A DNA stretch of 64,000 nt from Flavonifractor sp. An92 (GCF_002159175.1 NZ_NFGZ01000009.1:1-64000), one strand, 5' to 3'. Counted from the stretch's first letter, positions 26,296 through 34,951 are shown. Notes: generated by a model not told the origin, from the sequence alone. Numbers and translations: made by a program.

Positions 26296-27645
26296 TTACT
26301 CCAAGTCGTTGCTCCGCTGCCGCTGCTGTTCCTGTTCCTCCGGCCTTTCCAGCAGGGCGTCCACATTCTGGCGGAGGGTGTCATACTCCTTTTCCTCCCG
26401 CCGTATCTTCCGAAGGTCCGTTTGCAGGGCGGTCTTGCGGGCGGAGAGTCCGTCCAATTCTGCTTTCAGCTTTTCGGAGGAAGGAAGTTTGGCGAGCCCG
26501 GCCTTTTTGATTTCCCTGGCTGCCGCCTCGAATAAGATAATCTCGCTCTCAAAGCCGCGCAGGAATTTTTCCTTGTCTTTTGATGCCTTGTATCGGTCAT
26601 AGACAGGTTTCAGCTTGCGATAAGTGTTAAGCTGCTTTCCCAGGAGGGCAAGGTCGGCGATCCGCTGTTCCGTATCCCGCAGGCTTTCCCTGGTACGGAT
26701 GGAGGCGGCGGCAACGGCGTCGCACCGTTCTACCAATTCCTCATAGCTGCCGATGCCGTGTTCGGTGAGAAAGTTCATAGTGGCGGCCGCACGTTTCAGA
26801 TTCTCGATGGTCGCCCACCGCTGGTATCCGGCGCTCTGCTGGGCCTTGATATTGTTCTGAATGTCAATGAGCAGGCTGACCTTCCCGCTGCGCTGCTGGG
26901 GCTGTCTGGAGGGGCGGAGGCCTCCGGCAATGCGGGAGACAACGGCTTCTTCCGTGTAATCGGCGCCCAGGGTTTTGAGCCGGGTGAACCTCTCCTGGTC
27001 CGGCGCCCTGGCGGAGATATACTTTCCTCGCTTGATCTCGTACCCTTCCCGCTGTAACCGGGCAAGCAAATCTTCCAGGCTGGAGGATACGGGGATCAGC
27101 CGGTCGATGGCGGCTTTCAGCTTTGCCTTGTAGCTGGTGCCGTTCTGTGCGGCCTGATGCTCAATGTAGCTCTTACCCTTATCCCGGCCAGGGACGATGA
27201 CGGACAAGCCGTGTTCTTTGCACAGCCGGTCGCTGGCCCGGCGTATCTCGTGATAGCTGCGCTTGTTGGAATGGTAGTGCTTGTGGTCGGTGAAGCTGAC
27301 CGCATTGAAAATCAGGTGATTATGGACGTGATCCTTGTCAATGTGAGTGGTGAGGACAAATTCATATTTGCCGCCCAGGACCTCCCGTGCCAGTTCCATG
27401 CCGATCCGGTGGGCTTCCTCTGGCGTGACCTCCCCAGGTTCAAAGGCTTGGATCAGGTGACGGCCCAGGTGTGTGCCCTTGTCGATGGAATGGCGGCGTG
27501 TCCATTCAAATTCAATGTCGGCGGTCTCGGCGGCGCAGCCGAAGGAGGACACCAACAGCTTCCCGTCCGTCTTGTCAGGATTGCAGATATAGTCAATCGC
27601 AGCTTTCAGAGTTGACTTAATAGGATGCGTCTTTGTAACTGCCAT
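26296..27645 (-). CDS. Relaxase / mobilisation nuclease (MobP/VirD2-like)
   Basis: 449 residues. The N-terminal relaxase domain carries the three-His metal motif (H-I-D-K-D-H-V-H-N-H-L) near residue 105 and the fold of family PF03432; the catalytic Tyr is probably Y18 (D-Y-I-C-N). The C-terminal third is coiled-coil-like and charged. It nicks oriT and leads transfer. Overlaps mobC by 40 nt. Confidence 0.9.
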   Translation of the reverse strand: MAVTKTHPIKSTLKAAIDYICNPDKTDGKLLVSSFGCAAETADIEFEWTRRHSIDKGTHLGRHLIQAFEPGEVTPEEAHRIGMELAREVLGGKYEFVLTTHIDKDHVHNHLIFNAVSFTDHKHYHSNKRSYHEIRRASDRLCKEHGLSVIVPGRDKGKSYIEHQAAQNGTSYKAKLKAAIDRLIPVSSSLEDLLARLQREGYEIKRGKYISARAPDQERFTRLKTLGADYTEEAVVSRIAGGLRPSRQPQQRSGKVSLLIDIQNNIKAQQSAGYQRWATIENLKRAAATMNFLTEHGIGSYEELVERCDAVAAASIRTRESLRDTEQRIADLALLGKQLNTYRKLKPVYDRYKASKDKEKFLRGFESEIILFEAAAREIKKAGLAKLPSSEKLKAELDGLSARKTALQTDLRKIRREEKEYDTLRQNVDALLERPEEQEQQRQRSNDLE

Positions 27646-27935
27646 ATCTGATCCAGCCTTTCCCGGATTTCCTCCATGTCGGCCTGATAGGTGGGGTCTC
27701 CAGCGTTGACCCGCTTGGCAATCTGATTGATGTTCCGGCCAATGGCGGACAGAAGTTTGTTCATCTCCTTAATGTCCCTGGTGTCCACCTGGATGATATA
27801 TCCGTCAATCGCCATCTTCCGCAGGTAGGCGCCGATCCGCTTTGTCTGGAGCTGGGCCATCTTCTGTTCCATCAGTTCCTTTTCCTCGGCGGTCACATAG
27901 AACTTCACCTGGATATTTCGTTTTCGGTTTGCCAT
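27606..27935 (-). CDS. mobC: MobC-type relaxosome accessory protein
   Basis: 109 residues: N-terminal ribbon-helix-helix (I-Q-V-K-F-Y-V-T-A-E-E-K-E-L-M) and the MobC core R-N-I-N-Q-I-A-K-R-V-N. Assists relaxase at oriT, which should lie just upstream. Confidence 0.85.
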   Translation of the reverse strand: MANRKRNIQVKFYVTAEEKELMEQKMAQLQTKRIGAYLRKMAIDGYIIQVDTRDIKEMNKLLSAIGRNINQIAKRVNAGDPTYQADMEEIRERLDQIWQLQRRILLSQL

Positions 27936-27996
27936 CGTGGTATCTCGCCTCTTTTCGTATCAGGGTTTGGGATGTTCCCAACAAGCATTTTTCGGG

Positions 27997-28018
27997 TTTA
28001 GGGGGAGGGTTCCCTAAA
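27997..28018. other. Candidate oriT dyad
   Basis: TTTAGGG / CCCTAAA with an 8-nt spacer, 60 bp upstream of mobC, followed by a second short dyad (AAGCGGGTACTCGCTT). Position and form fit an origin of transfer; the nick site is not identified. Confidence 0.4.
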
Positions 28019-28152
28019 GCCAAAAATCGCAAGCGGGTACTCGCTTGCTGTGCTTGCTATCGTTTCTCCCCAACTGTTTTCCCCTCTACTAATACTACAA
28101 TTTCCAACACCCAAAATGGCAAACGGCAATGGAAATTCTGCAAAGAAAAACA

Positions 28153-28174
28153 CCGTAACCACCATAGGTTACGG
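28153..28174 (-). terminator. Terminator of the element XRE gene
   Basis: CCGTAACC / GGTTACGG, 6-nt loop, T-rich on the minus strand. Confidence 0.6.
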
Positions 28175-28196
28175 CGTTCAACCATTCATCAGAAAA

Positions 28197-28553
28197 TCAA
28201 TCTTTTTCGCTTTCAACTTCCACCACTTCTTTTGCGGTAGCTGCCACAATTCGGAGCCCGGCATCGCTCATATTGTCCAAAAGCGTGTCAAGCTGGCGGC
28301 GCTGTGTGGATTTTTCGGTCTCATTGTCCGGGAAGAAAAACTGATCCACCGAAATGTTGTAACGGGCAACAAGCTCATAGAAGATTTGGAGGCTTGGATG
28401 CTGCCCTTTATTCTCGATATTGGCAAGATAGCGGGGAGAGATATACATCTTGTCACTTACTTTCTTGCGGCTTTCTTTTCGCCCTTTCCGGGCCTCTTTG
28501 ATGGCTGCCCCAAACGCCTTAAAGTCATATTTTGGTACAGGTCTTTTTGCCAT
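28197..28553 (-). CDS. XRE-family regulator of the element
   Basis: 118 residues. HTH at residues 12-65 (A-I-K-E-A-R-K-G-R-K-E-S-R-K-K-V-S-D-K ... S-P-R-Y-L-A-N-I-E-N-K-G), then a helical tail. Widely found beside mobilisation genes in gut Clostridia, where it may control transfer. Confidence 0.8.
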   Translation of the reverse strand: MAKRPVPKYDFKAFGAAIKEARKGRKESRKKVSDKMYISPRYLANIENKGQHPSLQIFYELVARYNISVDQFFFPDNETEKSTQRRQLDTLLDNMSDAGLRIVAATAKEVVEVESEKD

Positions 28554-28620
28554 ATAAATTCACTCAATTACATTTTACAATTCACCTTTCTTCTTGGATA
28601 TGTCTATACAATTCCTTTGA

Positions 28621-28680
28621 TTGACTCAAATAATTCCTATGCGCTATAATACATTAAGAACTTTTCTGCGCTCTTAATGT
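28621..28680 (+). promoter_or_regulatory. Promoter of the two-component operon with dyad
   Basis: TTGACT (28621), 18 bp, TATAAT (28645-28650), immediately followed by an inverted repeat ACATTAAGA / TCTTAATGT (28651-28680), probably an operator at the transcription start. Confidence 0.6.
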
Positions 28681-28712
28681 AGAGTCACTTTGCAAAGGGA
28701 AAAGATATTTAA

Positions 28713-28729
28713 TTTCATATACACTCCAT
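28713..28729 (+). promoter_or_regulatory. Repeat motif TTTCATATACACTCCAT, copy 1
   Basis: First of three copies (also 30609 and 31405), each in an intergenic region around the two-component and lipoprotein genes. Candidate response-regulator binding element. Confidence 0.5.
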
Positions 28730-28763
28730 AAGTTAATGGTAGACTATATAAGGAGGTGTTTTC

Positions 28764-29429
28764 ATGGCAACAATAATGATTGTGGAAGATGATCGACAAA
28801 CAAATGACGCGGTTTCTGAATATCTAAAATCGTTTGGACACCGAATGCTTTCGGCCTATGACGGTGATGAAGCATTACAACTTTTTGAGCGCAGTAAAAT
28901 CGATCTGCTTATTCTGGATATTATGCTCCCTAAAAAGACGGGACTTGCTGTGTTGCATACGATTAGACAAAAAAGCTCTGTGCCAATCCTCATGCTCACC
29001 GCAATCGGTGATGAATATACTCAAGTTACAAGTTTCGATGAACAGGCTGATGACTACATTACAAAACCTTTTTCAATGGTTCTTCTTGGGCGGCGAGTTA
29101 CTGCCCTCCTACGGCGGAGCGGGCAAACGGTTTCACCTGATATTATGACTTTTGGGGATGTAACAGTTGATTTTTCTGGATACACAGCTAAAGGCCCCGA
29201 GGGGAAAATTGACATTACCCCAAAAGAAATTGATTTGCTAAAGCTCCTGGTTGAACACAAAGGTTTAGTGCTTACCCGCTCTCAAATGCTGGATAGTCTA
29301 TGGGGGGACGATTACCCTATTATTGATCGTACCATTGATACATACATTAAGAACTTACGCAAAAAACTTCGCCTTGATTGTATTGTTACGGTGAAAGGGA
29401 TCGGGTATAAATTTGAGGTAGAAACATGA
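28764..29429 (+). CDS. OmpR/VanR-family response regulator
   Basis: 221 residues. Receiver domain with acidic pocket E8-D9-D10, phospho-Asp D52 (L-D-I-M-L-P) and K in T-K-P-F; C-terminal winged helix ending K-G-I-G-Y-K-F. Overlaps the kinase gene by 4 nt. Likely controls the lipoprotein gene downstream through the TTTCATATAC repeats. Confidence 0.9.
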   Translation: MATIMIVEDDRQTNDAVSEYLKSFGHRMLSAYDGDEALQLFERSKIDLLILDIMLPKKTGLAVLHTIRQKSSVPILMLTAIGDEYTQVTSFDEQADDYITKPFSMVLLGRRVTALLRRSGQTVSPDIMTFGDVTVDFSGYTAKGPEGKIDITPKEIDLLKLLVEHKGLVLTRSQMLDSLWGDDYPIIDRTIDTYIKNLRKKLRLDCIVTVKGIGYKFEVET

Positions 29430-30556
29430 AAAAGTTAAAGCTCTTTCCCAAAATATTTATTTATACCTTGGCGCTATTATTGCTCATAACAATGCTTGCC
29501 AGCGGAACGATTTATCTTTTCGCCCCGATGATGGGAGAAAATTCAGTCTTATCAGAGGGAACTTATATCGATGGGATGTCATCAGCAATTAAGACTGCTG
29601 CCATTCCAAGAAATACAGAAATAGCCCACACAATATTGCGCTCATTACCCCATACCGTAGCAATTTGTATTGTGGTTTCACTTTTATGTGCCTACTTTTT
29701 CTCAAAAGCAATAACAAATCCCATCAAGGGTATTTTAGATGCAACTAATCACATGGCTGTTTTGGATCGCAAAGCAGCGTGTAAGACTGCAACCAATGAC
29801 GAGATTGGAATATTAGCAAATCAAATCAACCAACTATATCAAAATTTATTGAGCACGATTGAACATCTGCAAGAGGAAAAAGATAAGGTTAGTGAAGCTG
29901 AAAAGCAAAAAATCGACTTCCTACGTTCGGCATCCCATGAGCTCAAAACTCCGGTTACAGCATTGAATGCCATGTTGGAAAATATGATCTTAAAAGTTGG
30001 TAAATACAGCGATTATGAAGAATATCTGCCATTGTGCAAAGAACGAACGGAACGACTCAGTAAAATGATTTCAGAGGTATTGGACGCATCCAAACTTGGC
30101 ACAACGGCGGCGGAGGAACCACAAGCATTAGCCGTAGACTGCTATTTATCAGAGTTGTGCAAACAATATCGCTTGATTGCTCAGGCAAATGGAATTTCCT
30201 TTCAAGAGGATTTCCCTGAAACCTTTACAATTACCTTGCCCCCAAAAACATTTGCAAGATCATTTTCCAATATTCTCTCCAATGCTGTTGCTTACACTTT
30301 GCCTGGACATTCTATTTTTGTTTATACTGATGGTCGTAAGCTGATAGTCGAAAATGAATGTGAGCCAATTTCGGCAGAGCATCTAAAACATATATTTGAA
30401 CCATTTTATCGCCCCGATTATGCCCGTAACCAGAATGATGGCGGTAATGGCCTTGGGCTATACATAGTGGCCTCCATTTTAGATTCTCTGAAACTTACTT
30501 ACTCATTAGAACCCATGCAAAAACCATTGGGAATGCGCTTTATCATCACTTTTTGA
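29426..30556 (+). CDS. Sensor histidine kinase (VanS-like)
   Basis: 376 residues. Two membrane helices (about 10-30 and 70-92) around a short extracellular loop of roughly 40 residues, a HAMP linker, then H-box S-H-E-L-K-T-P-V-T, N-box S-N-I-L-S-N-A-V and G-box N-G-L-G-L-Y-I. The short sensor loop suggests that the cue comes through the membrane or a partner, for example the lipoprotein encoded next. Confidence 0.9.
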   Translation: MKKLKLFPKIFIYTLALLLLITMLASGTIYLFAPMMGENSVLSEGTYIDGMSSAIKTAAIPRNTEIAHTILRSLPHTVAICIVVSLLCAYFFSKAITNPIKGILDATNHMAVLDRKAACKTATNDEIGILANQINQLYQNLLSTIEHLQEEKDKVSEAEKQKIDFLRSASHELKTPVTALNAMLENMILKVGKYSDYEEYLPLCKERTERLSKMISEVLDASKLGTTAAEEPQALAVDCYLSELCKQYRLIAQANGISFQEDFPETFTITLPPKTFARSFSNILSNAVAYTLPGHSIFVYTDGRKLIVENECEPISAEHLKHIFEPFYRPDYARNQNDGGNGLGLYIVASILDSLKLTYSLEPMQKPLGMRFIITF

Positions 30557-30608
30557 TGATTCCGAGATCCCCCTTGCTATGCAGAAATAAAAAGATACTC
30601 CATATTGG

Positions 30609-30625
30609 TTTCATATACGCTCCAT
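30609..30625 (+). promoter_or_regulatory. Repeat motif TTTCATATACGCTCCAT, copy 2
   Basis: Same motif with one change, 65-80 bp before the lipoprotein ATG. As in copy 1, a GGTAGA element follows a few bases later. Confidence 0.55.
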
Positions 30626-30689
30626 GCACGGATGGTAGATTATCGTTGCACAGTAGGGTATGTGTAATAATCACTATGGAGGTCATATT

Positions 30690-31361
30690 ATGAAAAAAAC
30701 GTTTACAGCCATCTCACTTGCCTTGTTTAGCTGCTTGACCTTGGCCGCGTGTACTGCAAACGCCACTTCCACACAAGAGATACCGAGTAATTCGGGAGAG
30801 GATCAAGCTGCTCCTATGAACACCAGTACCCAAGTTTCATCTGACGTGATAGCAGATGAAAACTGCTTGCCAGGAGGCCCATCCGATACCCAACTGGAGT
30901 ATTGGGAGATTGATGAATTTGAAGATTGGATGGAGCAACAGCGAGACCAAATTCAAAAGCTGGCGGACAATAAGGATAAATCCTTCTATTACAAAGATGA
31001 CAACGGCAGCTATGTGTGTCGCGAATGGACACAGGAAGATGTAGATAGTCTGTATGAAAGCTGGAAGGATCAGCTTGCACTTATGAAAGAGGGGTATCAC
31101 TTTACTAAATCTATGGAATTGTCCAACGGTGGTGTCATTTCTGGCGCATTTGACCCTGAAACATGGAACGCTGAACCAGCGTCTGCCCTCGGATCGACAG
31201 TCATTACTTTACCTGACGGTTCGACAGTTGATTTGGGCCACTTTGATACCGCCGACGCTGCTACAAAAGCTGTGCAGGAATACTTGGAGCAGCAAGTCTC
31301 ATCGGGAAATATATCACAGGAAGAAGCGGACAATTTGCTCAACAATGGTTCCGTTGAATAA
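30690..31361 (+). CDS. Lipoprotein sharing a domain with the BlaR1 ectodomain
   Basis: 223 residues from the second ATG (30690, GGAGG upstream). Lipobox L-A-A-C near residue 21. After a Ser/Thr linker comes a domain of about 140 residues (W-E-I-D-E-F-E-D-W-M ... E-W-T-Q-E-D-V-D ... K-E-G) that aligns along its whole length with the C-terminal ectodomain of the BlaR1-like protein at 33169. Next to a two-component system, so possibly its target or a sensor accessory. No named family recognised. Confidence 0.7.
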   Translation: MKKTFTAISLALFSCLTLAACTANATSTQEIPSNSGEDQAAPMNTSTQVSSDVIADENCLPGGPSDTQLEYWEIDEFEDWMEQQRDQIQKLADNKDKSFYYKDDNGSYVCREWTQEDVDSLYESWKDQLALMKEGYHFTKSMELSNGGVISGAFDPETWNAEPASALGSTVITLPDGSTVDLGHFDTADAATKAVQEYLEQQVSSGNISQEEADNLLNNGSVE

Positions 31362-31376
31362 TAAGTTTCTCACTTT

Positions 31377-31403
31377 GGCCGGTTCTCTCAACGAGAACCG
31401 GCC
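31377..31403 (+). terminator. Hairpin after the lipoprotein gene
   Basis: Perfect GGCCGGTTCTC TCAAC GAGAACCGGCC; only a weak T-run follows. Confidence 0.65.
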
Positions 31404-31404
31404 A

Positions 31405-31421
31405 TTTCATATACACTCCAT
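31405..31421 (+). promoter_or_regulatory. Repeat motif TTTCATATACACTCCAT, copy 3
   Basis: Identical to copy 1. It begins right after the terminator and precedes about 350 nt without a gene, before the sigma-factor module. Confidence 0.5.
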
Positions 31422-31649
31422 ATTGGCTTTATCTTGCTTCCACTTTGCGGCGGTAGGTTTGATTTGAGATCAAATCTGCCGCCATATTAACAGACGGCAT
31501 GGCGGTATGTTGGAGGTTTTACCATGCTGTTTGTTGTATACAATAATCCTCCCGGTGTTTACTGGTTAAAAAAGGCTTTGCATATCAAGCTCATATTTTA
31601 CCCATAAATATGAACTAATAAATCATATAAATATATCTTGCTGTTCCTT

Positions 31650-31685
31650 AACGCCTGTCCACAACTTGTGGACGGGCGTTTTTTG
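31650..31685 (+). terminator. Leader terminator of sigma module copy 1
   Basis: AACGCCTGTCCAC / GTGGACGGGCGTT with an AACTT loop and T6, 90 nt upstream of the sigma gene. The same structure precedes copy 2, so it may act as an attenuator. Confidence 0.6.
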
Positions 31686-31772
31686 CTGTTTTTTCTGCTT
31701 CTCCGTCGGCTGCCGTTCTCCACCTTTTCGCTTCGATCCGGTCATCAAACGCACGAAGCGAAAGGAGCAGTC

Positions 31773-32321
31773 ATGGAGAAGAATATTTTTTCTGATAAAT
31801 GTGGTTTAGAGCTGCAAAAAACACCCTTTAGTGAACAAGTCATAGGCGAAAGGGAACAAAAAGATCTGCCTCCTGGCATGAAGGGAGGTGAGGAATTGAG
31901 ACACGGCCGCCACTATGAGCACAAACAGCACACCTTTGACAGCTATTGCAAGAAGGTGTTGAAGTGCGAAGCGTATAACGGCTATCAAGAGATCAGCCGC
32001 CGCCAGAAGCGTGAAACACCGTTCTGCGAGTTGTCAGAGGAAGAATTTGCCCAGCTTGCGGTCTATGACCGCTATCCCTGGGAATACACCGCTTTCCCCG
32101 TGGGAGGCGGTGTCATTCTAATCGAGGATGACCGGCTGGCCGAGGCGTTGAACGCGCTGCCTCCGGATAATCGGGACATCTTCCTGATGTACTGGTTCTT
32201 GGGAATGGCAGACCGTGAGATCGCTGAACATCTGCTCATGGTTCGCCGGACGGTCAATGCCCGCAGGCAAAGTGCCTATCGGCTGCTGAAGGAGCTGATG
32301 GGAGGTGAAGCGGATGACTAA
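31773..32321 (+). CDS. Sigma-70-like factor of ICE type, copy 1
   Basis: 182 residues. The C-terminal half is a region-4-like HTH (A-L-N-A-L-P-P-D-N-R-D-I-F-L-M-Y-W ... D-R-E-I-A-E-H-L). The middle has Y-E-H-K-Q-H-T-F-D-S-Y-C-K-K-V-L-K, typical of Tn916/Tn1549 elements. ATG at 31773 has AAAGGAG; a second start (TTG after GGGAGGTGAGGA, near 31893) would give the usual short form. The first 40 residues are conserved in copy 2, so the long form is probably made. Confidence 0.7.
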   Translation: MEKNIFSDKCGLELQKTPFSEQVIGEREQKDLPPGMKGGEELRHGRHYEHKQHTFDSYCKKVLKCEAYNGYQEISRRQKRETPFCELSEEEFAQLAVYDRYPWEYTAFPVGGGVILIEDDRLAEALNALPPDNRDIFLMYWFLGMADREIAEHLLMVRRTVNARRQSAYRLLKELMGGEADD

Positions 32322-32556
32322 ATCTGCAAATATGCGGGTGGCGCTGCTCCCTTACCCCGTTATTGCCGCTGCGGTGGGAGGAAATCCCGACGCGATAGCA
32401 AGGGTAATCCGGCACTATTCCAGTTACATAGCCGCATTATCTATGAGGACAAGCTATGATGCAAATGGCTTTCCCCGCTTCCAGGTGGATGAAGATTTAC
32501 GCAAGCGGCTGGAAATGAAGCTCATCGTTTCTATTCTGGGATTTGATCTGAACTGA
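32314..32556 (+). CDS. ICE helix-turn-helix protein, copy 1
   Basis: 80 residues, overlapping the sigma gene by 8 nt with GGAGGTGAAG upstream. L-L-P-Y-P-V-I-A-A-A-V-x-G-x-P-D-A near the start is the hallmark of the ICE HTH proteins next to such sigma factors; it is thought to support conjugation-gene control. Confidence 0.75.
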   Translation: MTKSANMRVALLPYPVIAAAVGGNPDAIARVIRHYSSYIAALSMRTSYDANGFPRFQVDEDLRKRLEMKLIVSILGFDLN

Positions 32557-32706
32557 TTTTGAACAAGCTATATAATCCATTTTCCATATACCTTGCCAAA
32601 GAAAGCCTTGTGGAACTTCTATTTCTTTGGAGCTTTCAGTTTTTTTGGCTACGGTCTTGGTGTTGATAAGTTCTTTATTGTTGCGAAGTTTAGTAGTGAT
32701 ATAAGC

Positions 32707-32778
32707 AAGACCGCAGTAGTATTGACAAAGACATAAGACTGTGGTATTATGCTGTTGTGACGATAATACTGCGGTCTT
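32707..32778 (+). promoter_or_regulatory. blaI promoter with three BlaI-type boxes
   Basis: TTGACA (32722-32727), 17 bp, TATTAT (32745-32750). Three related boxes, AAGAC-N4-GTAKTAT-like: 32707-32722 (direct), 32735-32750 (direct, over the -10) and 32763-32778 (inverted). Repressor binding here would block the promoter. Confidence 0.7.
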
Positions 32779-32798
32779 ATGAAGGGAAGGTAGCCGCC

Positions 32799-33158
32799 TT
32801 GGAAATTAAATTGTTTGATTCCGAACTAAAGGTAATGGATGTTCTTTGGAAGGAGGGGGATACACCCGCCAGGGAAATAGCCCGGGTACTGACAGATGAA
32901 TTGGGCTGGAATGTCAACACGACATATACGCTTATCAAGCGTTGCATGAAAAAGGGGGCGATTGCGCGTTCCGAGCCGGGCTTTATGTGCCATGCCTTGG
33001 TTTCCAAGTCCGCTGTTCAAGAAGCCGAAACTGATGAATTGATCAACAAAATCTACGACGGTTCTGCTGACAAACTGTTCGCTGCGTTGCTTGGGAGAAA
33101 AAAACTGTCTGAGGAACAAATCGAAAAGCTGAAACAAATTGTTGGCGATCTGGAATGA
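32799..33158 (+). CDS. BlaI/MecI-family repressor
   Basis: About 119 residues from a TTG (GAAGGGAAGG upstream); the frame reaches 32757 within the promoter. Winged helix with L-K-V-M-D-V-L-W-K-E-G-D-T-P-A-R-E-I and N-V-N-T-T-Y-T-L-I-K-R, and the dimer/cleavage tail. Normally cut when the BlaR1 partner senses a signal. Confidence 0.85.
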   Translation: MEIKLFDSELKVMDVLWKEGDTPAREIARVLTDELGWNVNTTYTLIKRCMKKGAIARSEPGFMCHALVSKSAVQEAETDELINKIYDGSADKLFAALLGRKKLSEEQIEKLKQIVGDLE

Positions 33159-33168
33159 GGTGGTGATA

Positions 33169-34719
33169 ATGAACCTGCTCCAAATGAGTTTTACGGGTGC
33201 TGTAATGATTTTGGCTGTTACGGTCATTCGTGCTCTTGCAATTAACAAAGTCCCGAAAAAGACATTTCTGGTACTTTGGGGGATCGCGCTGGTGCGGCTA
33301 ATGATACCGTTCTCTTTGCCCTCATGGTTTAGCATCTACTCTCTCTGGAACAGAGAAATGCCCACAGAGGGAATGAATACGGCGGCGGGTACGTTAATAC
33401 CTGTAATACCGGCGGGATATCAGGCTGCCACGCCGCACAATACTGTCGGCCCTATGGCGAATGTCTCAGCACCGGAAATCATCTGGATTCTTGGATGTGT
33501 TCTCTGTGCTTTCTTCTTTGTGGCAGCCTACTGGAAATCGTATAAGGAGTTCCAAATGTCCCTGCCTGTCAGAAATGATGGGATTGAGAAGTGGCTGGAA
33601 ACTCATCCAACGAGACGAACTATTACCGTGCGCCAATCCAGTTTGGTATCTTCTCCATTGACCTACGGCGTGATTCATCCCGTCATTTTACTGCCGAAAA
33701 CCACAGTCTGGAATAACGAAGAGACGCTGCATTATGTTTTGACACATGAGCTTGTGCATATCAAGCGATTTGACATTATAACAAAAGTTGTGCTGGCGGT
33801 TGCTCTTTGTATCCATTGGTTTAATCCTCTGGTATGGGTTATGTATGTTCTGGCAAATAGAGATATTGAGCTTTCCTGTGACGAGACCGTGATTCGCCAG
33901 TTCGGAGAAAATACAAGAGCAGCTTACGCCAAAGTCCTGATCAGCATGGAGGAAACAAGGAGTGGTTTCACCCCTCTTTGTAATAATTTCAGCAGAAATG
34001 CGATTGAAGAAAGGATAACAGCAATTATGAAAACACGAAAAACAACAGTTGTATCTCTGGTCCTTGCAGCGGTGATCGTTGCGGGAACGACAACGGTCTT
34101 TGCGACCTCCGCTCTCGCCGAGAGTAAAGACTCCATGAACACAAACTATTATGATGCAGAAACCTCCGGAGGTTTATTGATCTCCTATACCGATGACAAC
34201 GGAGATATGTACTATGTTTTTGAGGACGAAAATACAACATGGACGATGAGCGCGGAAGAATTCGAACGGCAGCACCCTTCCCCGGTCATCGAGTGGTGGA
34301 CCTACGACGAATACAAAAACTGGCTGGATAACGAGAGAGAATCGCTCCAGGAGATGATCGGTGAAAAGAGCTGGACCGCTAGTCAGGGCGAGTTTGTTTG
34401 GACACAGGAAATGGTCGATGAAACGATTGCCGAATATGAAAAGATGCTCCAGGACATCAAGGACGGTATGATGTATTCCAGAACTGTTGATGGCGAAACA
34501 GATATTATGGTGGGGTATGATCCGAAATACATTTCGAGCAGCTTTGGCTATGAACTTTTTGTGACGTTGGAGAATGGTGAAGAAAAACTTTTTGGGCCTT
34601 ATGAAACGCACAGCGAATTACATGCGGCAGTAGAGTCTTTCTGCAATGATCAGGTCAAGTTGGGAAATATGAATCAGAGCGAGGCCCGTGAGATCGTTAG
34701 CCAGTGCGTACAGAACTAA
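33169..34719 (+). CDS. BlaR1-family M56 zinc peptidase with a novel ectodomain
   Basis: 516 residues. Four membrane helices in the first 300 residues. Zinc motif H-E-L-V-H with downstream E-L-S-C-D-E. A further helix (about residues 292-312, V-V-S-L-V-L-A-A-V-I-V) leads to an extracellular C-terminus of about 190 residues. This is not a penicillin-binding domain; its last 140 residues match the lipoprotein at 30690. No beta-lactamase gene is near, so the cue is probably not a beta-lactam. Start follows GAGGTGGTG, 10 nt after blaI. Confidence 0.82.
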   Translation: MNLLQMSFTGAVMILAVTVIRALAINKVPKKTFLVLWGIALVRLMIPFSLPSWFSIYSLWNREMPTEGMNTAAGTLIPVIPAGYQAATPHNTVGPMANVSAPEIIWILGCVLCAFFFVAAYWKSYKEFQMSLPVRNDGIEKWLETHPTRRTITVRQSSLVSSPLTYGVIHPVILLPKTTVWNNEETLHYVLTHELVHIKRFDIITKVVLAVALCIHWFNPLVWVMYVLANRDIELSCDETVIRQFGENTRAAYAKVLISMEETRSGFTPLCNNFSRNAIEERITAIMKTRKTTVVSLVLAAVIVAGTTTVFATSALAESKDSMNTNYYDAETSGGLLISYTDDNGDMYYVFEDENTTWTMSAEEFERQHPSPVIEWWTYDEYKNWLDNERESLQEMIGEKSWTASQGEFVWTQEMVDETIAEYEKMLQDIKDGMMYSRTVDGETDIMVGYDPKYISSSFGYELFVTLENGEEKLFGPYETHSELHAAVESFCNDQVKLGNMNQSEAREIVSQCVQN

Positions 34720-34739
34720 ATTGCATGAGTGCATGTAAA

Positions 34740-34919
34740 ATGGAATGGTTGCTCTGTCCGATTTGCAAAAATAAAACCAGAATCAGGCTGCGCTCTGATA
34801 CAGTACTAGAATATTTCCCGCTCTATTGCCCCAAATGCAAGCAAGAAACTCTGATATATGTAAAACAATTCAATACGAAAGTTATCAAAGAGCCAGACGC
34901 ACAGACGCAGAGCCGATAA
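34740..34919 (+). CDS. Cys-rich KTR-type protein
   Basis: 59 residues: M-E-W-L-L-C-P-I-C-K-N-K-T-R-I-R-L-R-S-D-T then Y-C-P-K-C-K-Q-E, a zinc-ribbon pair, as in the cysteine-rich KTR proteins of Tn1549-like elements. An in-frame ATG at 34725 is also possible; neither has a strong ribosome site. Element housekeeping protein of unknown function. Confidence 0.75.
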   Translation: MEWLLCPICKNKTRIRLRSDTVLEYFPLYCPKCKQETLIYVKQFNTKVIKEPDAQTQSR

Positions 34920-34951
34920 CCCGTTAGCCATTAGGCACGGATTATCGGCTC
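34910..34951 (+). terminator. Terminator of the BlaI-BlaR1-KTR unit
   Basis: GAGCCGATAA / TTATCGGCTC with a 22-nt loop and a T-run. Confidence 0.7.

Noticed and set aside
34920-34940. GTTAGC-containing sequence resembling the metal operator
   Set aside because: No right half-site at the fixed spacing; it is the loop of a terminator.
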